From: Paratinospora sagittata
Taxonomy: Eukaryota > Streptophyta > Magnoliopsida > Ranunculales > Menispermaceae
Direction: 5' to 3'
Length of the DNA stretch: 64,000 nt
NCBI GenBank assembly: GCA_035771175.1
Contig: CM069596.1
Location: 10,931,001 to 10,995,000 of the forward strand
The translations under genes were made by a program, and so were the position numbers. This document shows, piece after piece, positions 60,437-64,000 of this stretch. The notes beneath the pieces were generated by a model that saw only the letters and a list, made by a program, of their open reading frames with translations, was not told the origin of the DNA and searched no databases. Position 1 is the first letter of the stretch, and each line of letters opens with the position of its first letter.

Positions 60437-63322
60437 TGTAGCACCCGTGCCTTTAGGTGAGGTCATTTTGACGCATAGTGTATCCGCAAAGTACCCGTAT
60501 ACGTATTTGTATATATATGTATATATGTATTTTGATGCTTGAAGCACGTAAGTTCAAGTGTATTTGAATGATTTTAGGTCATAAAGAGTGCGCATGAAGT
60601 TTCGGAACCATCGGAGACCCGTTCGACGTCAAAACATGTCGAAAACGGTGTTTTGGATCCAATGAAGTGGAGGAAGAAATTTCTGCCACTAATTACATCA
60701 ATGGTTTGAACTCCTAGATCCATGGTCCGATTGAGTTAAAATTTTTTCAGCTCATTCTTGTATGATATATCTTCATTATGATTGGTGAAGATCTTGATCG
60801 GAGTTACCTACTACGAGTTATAAGACTCCAAACAATGTTTCACGGATTTTCGGATTTTCTTACGCAGTTCTGATCAAACAGTTAGATCTCACAATCCCAC
60901 CGTTGGATTGAGTTAACAGTTTACCAGAATGTTGGTAACTAACTCATGCAACTTTTCGACGGTTAAGATGTTAAATTTGTGGGTATTTTACAAGAAATTG
61001 ACTATCTAAGTTCAAGTATTGCAACAGAAAAACTGATTTTTTGATAATTTTTGGCAAATTTTAGTTGTGGGCCCAAGCTTGTCTATTTAAGCAACCAAAA
61101 CGTAATTTTAGGCTCATTTGCTCATTTCTCAGCCAGAAAAGAGAGAAAAGAGCTGGAGAGGAGAAAAGGAAAGGAAAATTAGGGTTTGGTGGTTTCTTGC
61201 TCAAGAACACCGAAGGTTTGCATTTTTCCTCCATTTCTTCCTTGAATCTCTCTATTAGTTGCATGATAGCTTTATTTTGAGCATGAGGGTTTCACTTTGA
61301 TGCATGCATTGTGATGAACCTTGAATGGGTGGAATACCAAAGTTGGAGTTGAGTCTTGCATGTCACATATGTGTGATTAGAGAGTGTTAGGAGTACTCTA
61401 ATGGTGAAACCCCCAATTTCTAGCAAGAAATTGGAAGGGTTAGTTCAAATGACCTAAACTTAGTTTATGACCTTAGACTTTTTAAAATCTTTGCATGTCA
61501 ACTATGTTGACCTAGTGGCCATTGTGGATGATTCCATGTTGCAAGATCAGTAAAATTAATGGCTGAACATAGTGGCCTAGTGTAAAATTGGCAATATGGC
61601 CTATGTATGAAAATTTCCATATTTGGGGCTTTTGATGCTCTTGATATAAAATCTGGAAAATTATGCAATGTAGGTCTATTTGGACATGATTAGGGTTGTT
61701 TGATGATTGAATTCAGTGGGTTCTCATAATGGACACCCTAAGGTTGACTAATTTTGATCTAGGCTAAGTGTTTGGCGTTTTTCATGTACTTTGGCAATTT
61801 TGCATGTAATTTGGGAATTTTGCCTAAATTGAGACTTTTCACCCAAAGCAAGTCAATTTATGAAATTGACTTGAGGATTGTTTAATTGGACCCAAATTGA
61901 GTAGAATCATGGGTTTAAAATGTTAGAACCTATATTAAATTGATATGACTTAGTTCATTTTGACCTTATGTTTTATATTGGCCTAATTGGGGGTTTTGAC
62001 CAAGACTTAGTCAATTGATGAAATTGACTTGATGTATAGCCTAATTGACCCTAAGTATAATTGAATTTCATGTATATTAGTGGTTGGATCATGGGATCAC
62101 CCTATTGCATTCAATTTAGGTCAATCTTAGTTTAGTTGAGTCTAAGTGATCAAGTTGGGTAATATGGAAATTGGCTCAAGGGGGTAATCAATTTAGAATG
62201 TAATTGACTTTAGATTGGGTTTGAACATGGGGTTTTGACACACTTTATGACTGATTTTCAGTTGTGTGAACCATGTTATTTCCAGGTCTTGTGATTGATT
62301 TTAAACCCGTTTGGTCAATTAGAGAGTTTTGGCGATTGGATTGACTAGACTTAGCCAATCAAGAGTGACTGTTCTTTTACTTTTGGATTATTTATATGGG
62401 GCATTATAGTATATAAATGTTTTAAATGCTTATGTATGATGGTATGCATGTTTTAATATTCCATGAATTACATTTGAGCATAATTCATTGGGATGGCAAT
62501 TTGGGTTGAGGCTCCTAGTTGGAATTTCCTCTTTTTGGGAATTCTCGTAAGTCTAGCGGCGATCCCAATTGTGTACCTGACAGAGGATTTTATGGCTTGT
62601 GTATGGGTAGGTTAGTTTAGGCTAATCTTACGTGCTACACAACCCCAAAAATCCTATTAGGATACGAGTATTGTGTGTGTGTTCAGGTACTGTGTGTAGC
62701 GCACCAGCCTTGAACCCCTGTACTCAGGAGGTGTTAGGATTGCGTGAGCATGACTACAAATGTTATGCATCATCTTATGTATGACTTGACCCATTATGTT
62801 AGCATGTATGTAATCTATTTCACCATCATGATATTTCAACTGTTTTATGATCTTACCATGTTTTATAAATGCACGTATATGCCACTTGTAAATAACATTC
62901 ACTGAGCTGGCTGTAGCTCACACCTCATCATCTTCTTTCAGGATCTGATAGAAAAGGAAAAGGGAGGGCTTGACTACGGAGCGTCCCTTGTTTTTGTTTC
63001 GTGTAGGTGTTGTACATTTAGTTTTGTATTTTGATAATTATGTACATAATAACACCTAATAATTGTATATTTAACACATAGTTGGGATGTGTTGGGTTTT
63101 GTATCATTTTGAAGACTCTGAAATTTTATATCTGTAAAAATTTGAAGAAGTAATATTTATTTCATTATGATCATGTTAGTTGGTTGTTAAGGATGTACTT
63201 TTATTCCTTTTTGGGGATTCGTATCTGTATTCAAGAGCTGACGGGGCGTCGGGTGTACCAACGGAGGGTATACTCGAAGGTCCCCGTGTTGGTCATGTCG
63301 TCACGTAGAGTGGGTCGTGACA
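60437..63322 (+). mobile_element. Solo LTR, gypsy-type (family B)
   Basis: Starts TGTAGCACCCGTGCCTTTAG and ends GTGGGTCGTGACA with exact GAGTT duplications (60432-60436, 63323-63327). It is 2,886 bp. It contains the GAGCTGGCTGTAGCTCAC block and TTTCAGG near 62904-62942. It matches the minus-strand LTR at 39623-45907 over most of its length by eye, for example ACACTTTATGACTGATTTTC and its complement near 40715. Confidence 0.95.
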
Positions 63323-63960
63323 GAGTTACTATCATATTTTTGCTTATCATATTTTTTGTTTTTCTTTTATTTAACAAACTGTGAAAAAATCTAGTACCTG
63401 CATCTCCTTCACAAAGCCACTTTAACTTCACCCTTTGGACAACCATTTTTTCTTCCCGTAGAAGTAAGTCAGCAAGATCTGCATTTGACCTACTCCTCAA
63501 AACCCTCATCTCCGTGGTCGAAATGACTTTCCCTTCAACTTTGTCTAAGTACCCGATCAAGTCTTCAAGTGCTTTCTTCTTGAGATTCATTTCCCCAAAT
63601 TTCATTCTATCCCATTGCTGAAGATTTGATTTGATTTTGTTTAACCTCACTAGGAATTTGTGTCCCTCATGTCCATATACCTCTGCAGACCTCCACCAAT
63701 TTTTGCACAACTCCCCAAAATCACTATGAGCCAACCAAGGGTTCTCAAAACGAAAGGGGGTCAAGCCTCAATTGGTTACCATCATATCCATAATGATGGG
63801 GCAATGATCAAAGGTAACCTTGGGAGACATTCTTGTCGATAAAAGGGGAAACTAATCTCCCACCCTGTAGTGAAGCTTGCAGCATATAGGAGAATCTCTA
63901 AAGTTGGACCAAGTAAACCTGGCGTTCAAACATGGGGGATATTTTCGTAATAAGTGAATT
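63323..63960 (-). mobile_element. LINE (L1-type) ORF2 fragment
   Basis: On the minus strand: FDHCPIIMD (endonuclease end, about 63800), PFRFENPWLAHSDFGELC, VRLNKIKSNLQQWDRMKFGE, and LKWLCEGDAGTRFFHSLLNK at about 63430-63375, running on to KNMISKNMIV at 63340. RT is missing; the fragment stops at the solo LTR. It differs from the LINE at 51440-53690 and so is another copy. Confidence 0.82.
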
Positions 63961-64000
63961 GAACATCTGCATACTCTGCGTCAGCCTTGTATTGTTGAAC

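Overview
This is a transposon-dense stretch of a plant nuclear genome, most likely a eudicot. It is AT-rich, has GT-AG introns, and carries plant-specific families: a CCCH/WD40 protein of the ZFWD type, an LRR receptor-kinase 5' end, FAR1-type Mutator transposase, a plant mobile domain gene, Ty1/copia and Ty3/gypsy elements, and CACTA, hAT and Harbinger-like DNA elements. I cannot name the species. All assignments come from reading the sequence and recognising motifs; no database search was run.

The only gene that looks intact is the ZFWD gene (about 32.4-35.76 kb, + strand). It has a non-coding first exon, a leader intron and eight coding exons whose splice sites and phases close exactly to a 441-residue protein with two CCCH fingers and WD40 repeats. 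A second host gene, an LRR receptor kinase at 60.1 kb, survives only as its first ~100 codons and is cut by a solo LTR and fused to LINE sequence.

Layout: 0.5-2.7 kb, a solo LTR carrying a 57-bp-arm palindrome; 3.5-8.5 kb, a truncated LTR, a SIRE-like copia LTR and a gypsy LTR fragment inside it; 8.8-15.8 kb, a gypsy gag gene split by an LTR that itself contains two further solo LTRs; 15.8-19.3 kb, a CACTA end, an hAT MITE and an LTR remnant; 20.1-30.7 kb, a Mutator-like region with transposase-OTU on + and a plant-mobile-domain gene on -, broken by three solo LTRs; 30.75-31.9 kb, an extremely AT-rich tandem array; 32.4-35.8 kb, the ZFWD gene; 36.6-37.7 kb, a short Mutator-like element; 38.1-53.7 kb, a LINE containing a copia element, which contains a gypsy LTR, which contains a foldback element, which contains another gypsy LTR; 53.9-59.2 kb, a second degraded copia element; 59.4-63.96 kb, a Tourist-like MITE, the receptor-kinase remnant, a solo LTR and a LINE fragment.

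No functional pathway is assembled here. The history is one of insertion and LTR-LTR recombination: nine solo LTRs can be delimited by 5-bp target-site duplications (two imperfect, one placed three bases out), and no intact gypsy element remains. Most junctions are precise enough that deleting the insertion restores the reading frame of the host element, which fixes the order of events.
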